Of a DNA stretch of 43,160 nt, positions 43,014 through 43,160 are shown piece by piece (position 1 is the first letter of the stretch; every line of letters begins with the position of its first letter). Made by a program: the position numbers and the translations under genes. Origin of the DNA: Xanthoparmelia taractica (lineage: Eukaryota; Ascomycota; Lecanoromycetes; Lecanorales; Parmeliaceae); assembly GCA_033085395.1 (NCBI GenBank), contig MU853209.1, positions 8,274-51,433 on the forward strand, given 5' to 3'. The notes under the pieces are model-generated. The model saw only the letters and a list, made by a program, of their open reading frames with translations. It made no database searches and was not told the origin of the DNA.

Positions 43014-43160
43014 GTTTATCGACTCGAGCTATTAATTAATATAAGAATGTATAATATTATATTTACGGGTCGGAAAGGTGTGGTATCTATTGAACATAGT
43101 CGTTTTCAACCTTTTTTCAACTTTTTTTAAAAAATTATATCTTTTTAATCTATTTATAGA
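43014..43160. other. Right flank of D, composition shift
   Basis: The first ~50 bp are AT-rich; from about 43065 CA and TG reappear at normal frequency (ggtgtggtatctattgaaca). This may be the edge of the RIP-affected block or the tip of another, unmutated element. Too short to identify. Confidence 0.5.

Overview
The window looks like a transposon graveyard from a filamentous ascomycete (Pezizomycotina). CpA and its complement TpG are almost absent over long stretches, TpA is very abundant, and CpG survives. For example, 2221-2280 contains no CA and no TG. That is the footprint of repeat-induced point mutation (RIP), not of CpG-methylation decay. I see no intact host gene, tRNA, rRNA or CRISPR array. 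Nearly everything can be assigned to five copies of four LTR-retrotransposon families. All are broken by in-frame stop codons, so every coding region is given as a pseudogene.

The layout is a set of nested insertions that can be solved from LTR pairs and 5-bp target-site duplications (TSDs). (1) 1-6070 is B1, a Ty1/Copia element on the + strand, cut by the left window edge. (2) 6071-6452 is unclassified AT-rich flank. (3) 6453-43008 is D, a Ty3/Gypsy chromovirus (+), TSD g(t/c)ctc. D contains two independent insertions. The first is C (7158-22139, +, Gypsy chromovirus, TSD atcgc), which itself contains A1 (11398-19034, +, Gypsy chromovirus, TSD caaat). The second is A2 (26355-40700, - strand, same family as A1, TSD cgtag), which itself contains B2 (28889-35520, +, complete Copia element of the B1 family, TSD cataa). 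(4) 43014-43160 is right flank. With the insertions removed, D is about 7.2 kb, C 7.3 kb, A1 7.6 kb, A2 7.7 kb and B2 6.6 kb, all normal lengths.

Within the Gypsy elements the order is gag, protease, reverse transcriptase, RNase H, integrase, chromodomain, as in chromoviruses. In the Copia elements integrase precedes reverse transcriptase. The aspartates of the YxDD active site are mutated in every reverse transcriptase examined, so no copy is autonomous. The order of insertion is D, then C and A2, then A1 (into C) and B2 (into A2). The older D and C show frame changes. A1 and A2 keep one reading frame across the points checked and are broken by substitutions.

The stretches least explained by this picture are a GC-rich, strand-asymmetric island at about 41085-41625 near the 3' end of D, the 2-kb segment between the chromodomain and 3' LTR of C (with an inverted repeat and an antisense open stretch), possible self-priming sites in C and D, and minisatellites. 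I found no convincing new biological system. The value of the window is its readable insertion history and these few residual signals.
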